Assembly: GCA_905198865.1 (NCBI GenBank)
Contig: CAJKEB010000078.1
Location: 1-6,311, forward strand
Length of the DNA stretch: 6,311 bases
Direction: 5' to 3'
From: an uncultured Eubacteriales bacterium
GTDB taxonomy: Bacteria; Bacillota; Clostridia; Monoglobales; Monoglobaceae
Notes under the pieces: model-generated
The model's database searches: none
Told to the model about the DNA's origin: nothing
The model's input: only the letters and a program-made list of their open reading frames with translations
Program-made: the position numbers and the translations under genes
Shown: positions 6,289-6,311 of the stretch, one piece after another
Layout of the letters: each line of letters opens with the position of its first letter
Numbering within the stretch: position 1 is the first letter of the stretch

Positions 6289-6300
6289 GCTAAGCTTGCA
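6284..6300. repeat. 17-bp inverted repeat overlapping the leftward -35
   Basis: TGCAAGC and GCTTGCA form a 7-bp inverted repeat around TAA. It overlaps the candidate leftward -35 hexamer by five bases, the layout of an operator. A second small one, GTTTG-A-CAAAC, lies at 6267-6277 in the spacer of the same promoter. Confidence 0.4.
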
Positions 6301-6311
6301 GCCGGACACCG

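Noticed and set aside
6269..6297. A rightward promoter starting with the consensus TTGACA at 6269
   Set aside because: At 17-nt spacing the -10 position reads AAGCTT, which is not a -10 hexamer, so only the -35 matches.

Overview
The window looks like part of a low-to-medium GC Firmicutes genome, most likely a gut-type clostridium of the Ruminococcaceae/Oscillospiraceae kind. Three signs support this: strong GGAGG-type ribosome binding sites about 7 nt from their start codons, very AT-rich intergenic DNA beside moderately GC-rich genes, and clostridial-looking protein families. The taxon is inferred from style, not from a marker gene.

Layout. (1) Positions 2-1408, + strand: the 3' part of a gene for an exported protein. 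It has the tail of a signal peptide, a copper-amine-oxidase-N-like stalk domain and a DHHW/AlgX-type SGNH-like domain. A strong hairpin terminator follows at 1433-1466. (2) Positions 2597-1493, - strand: an Sfp-type 4'-phosphopantetheinyl transferase gene (2597-1932), then a small gene for a membrane-anchored protein (1840-1493) that resembles the first part of a family 2 glycosyltransferase fold. (3) Positions 2598-2952: an AT-rich divergent control region of about 355 bp, with a candidate promoter in each direction. (4) Positions 2953-6195, + strand: a tight three-gene operon with a stand-alone condensation-domain protein, a 75-residue carrier protein and an AMP-forming acyl ligase. It ends in a 15-bp hairpin at 6202-6236. 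(5) Positions 6237-6311: intergenic DNA with an inverted repeat and a possible leftward promoter.

How the genes fit together. The ligase (A) would activate a carboxylic acid, probably a fatty acid. The carrier (T), after the PPTase has added its phosphopantetheine arm at Ser34, would hold the acyl group as a thioester. The condensation protein (C) would pass it to an amine or alcohol. This is a complete minimal NRPS-like acyl-transfer pathway split into separate proteins, with its own activating enzyme encoded divergently. From memory, small clusters of stand-alone A, T and C proteins in gut clostridia have been linked to N-acyl amine (fatty acid amide) production. The present cluster could be of that kind, but its product cannot be read from the sequence. 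An alternative is acylation of a surface polymer, suggested weakly by the neighbouring DHHW-type envelope protein.
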